A stretch of 5,249 nt of DNA from JADFNO01 sp965369945 (GTDB lineage: Bacteria; Planctomycetota; Phycisphaerae; Phycisphaerales; SM1A02), in NCBI GenBank assembly GCA_965369945.1, contig CBDUST010000304.1, forward strand, positions 1-5,249, written 5' to 3'. The position numbers were made by a program, and so were the translations under genes. Below the pieces are notes generated by a model, which ran no database searches, was not told where the DNA came from, and saw only the letters and a program-made list of their open reading frames with translations. Shown piece by piece: positions 4,913-5,249 of this stretch (positions are counted from its first letter, which is position 1; each line of letters begins with the position of its first letter).

Positions 4913-5249
4913 TTGACCTGGAAGCCACGCGGGTGATCGTGATCAGCTGGCCGGACGGGCATTGGAACCGAACGCTACGCAATTGGATCAAGGCGCGATT
5001 CTGGCGGCGGCCGAATAGCCCCAACGTCGGCATGCACCCGGAAGAAGACGATCAGATTATCGACGTGATCCGGGCCGATCTCATCTGCGCCAAGAACTGG
5101 GCCATCCGAGAGCATGTGATCGATAACCCCGGCAGGTACAAGCACTTTCTGTTCATTGAGCGGGACGTCAAACCCGAGATCTATGCGGATGACATGTTCC
5201 GCGAGAAGGCCGATATCGTCTGCTGCCAGGTGAAGGTGCGCAACGAGGC
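4885..5249 (+). CDS. Putative GT-A-type glycosyltransferase-like protein (3' partial)
   Basis: An open frame from ATG 4885 runs off the window end after 121 codons. GAGGG (4871-4875), 9 nt upstream, serves as a Shine-Dalgarno. The sequence opens with a hydrophobic strand (TRVIVISWPDG, 15-25). It then has DLICAKNWAIREHVID (65-80), which corresponds to the 'ARN.A...' helix of family-2-like glycosyltransferases. Next comes YKHFLFIERDVKPEIYADDMF (85-105), matching the 'yLLFIDsDv.p..' strand and metal-binding region, and ADIVCCQVKVRNE, matching the 'ADIVgg..' strand. The usual Asp-x-Asp reads Glu-Arg-Asp (92-94), so metal binding could be altered or the protein may not be a classic enzyme. Phages carry such genes to modify DNA, virion proteins or host surface sugars; the substrate is unknown. 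The missing C-terminal half limits the call. Confidence 0.55.
   Translation, partial: MPYSLPNSVIDLEATRVIVISWPDGHWNRTLRNWIKARFWRRPNSPNVGMHPEEDDQIIDVIRADLICAKNWAIREHVIDNPGRYKHFLFIERDVKPEIYADDMFREKADIVCCQVKVRNE

Noticed and set aside
1..5249. CRISPR arrays, tRNA or rRNA genes, insertion-sequence ends, diversity-generating repeat pairs
   Set aside because: No regularly spaced repeats, no cloverleaf-type sequence, no transposase and no near-identical variable/template repeats were found by eye on either strand.

Overview
This window looks like part of a tailed-phage or prophage genome. The strongest signs are the C-terminal part of a MuF-type (head morphogenesis/polyvalent) protein carrying an ADP-ribosyltransferase-like domain, a 776-residue protein that reads like a phage tail or baseplate structural protein, an ASCH-domain accessory protein, a tiny excisionase-type helix-turn-helix protein, and a cluster of very small tightly packed genes. 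The linker in the first protein (a 'GGVSIGGKQFKGGEFIPG' type sequence) and the style of the 776-residue protein remind me of phage genes from planctomycete-like, moderately high-GC environmental bacteria. That host guess is weak; nothing in the window proves it.

Layout. Bases 1-3786 read rightward as one tightly packed block: MuF/ART C-terminus (cut by the window's left edge), a 107-residue unknown protein with its own good Shine-Dalgarno, the large structural protein, and an ASCH protein whose GTG start overlaps the structural gene's TGA. A 17-bp perfect direct repeat sits at the start of the interval holding the 107-residue gene and again at the start of the structural gene. This suggests that the small gene was spliced in at that junction.

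The ASCH gene meets a leftward 65-residue HTH gene tail to tail, with interlocked stop codons at 3783-3786. Between that HTH gene and the next rightward gene is a compact divergent control region (about 3981-4059). Two face-to-face promoters each have a TTGC-type -35, a 17-bp spacer, a TAGAAT -10, and an ATG exactly 6 nt after the -10. Their -35 boxes are only 6 bp apart, and an ATTGC motif repeats 12 bp apart across them. The HTH protein is the obvious candidate to act there.

The rightward promoter leads into three small genes of no recognised family (49, 86 and 95 residues). Each is preceded by a copy of a shared leader ending in AGGCGAAA just before the start codon. The second copy is also part of a strong predicted RNA structure (9-bp outer stem plus 11-bp GC-rich hairpin) that would hide the ribosome-binding area. 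The window ends inside a gene (from 4885) that resembles the N-terminal half of a GT-A-fold glycosyltransferase-like protein of the kind found in phage genomes.

The parts most worth a second look are the repeated leader with its hairpin, the mirrored divergent promoters with predicted leaderless starts, and the repeat-flanked small gene.
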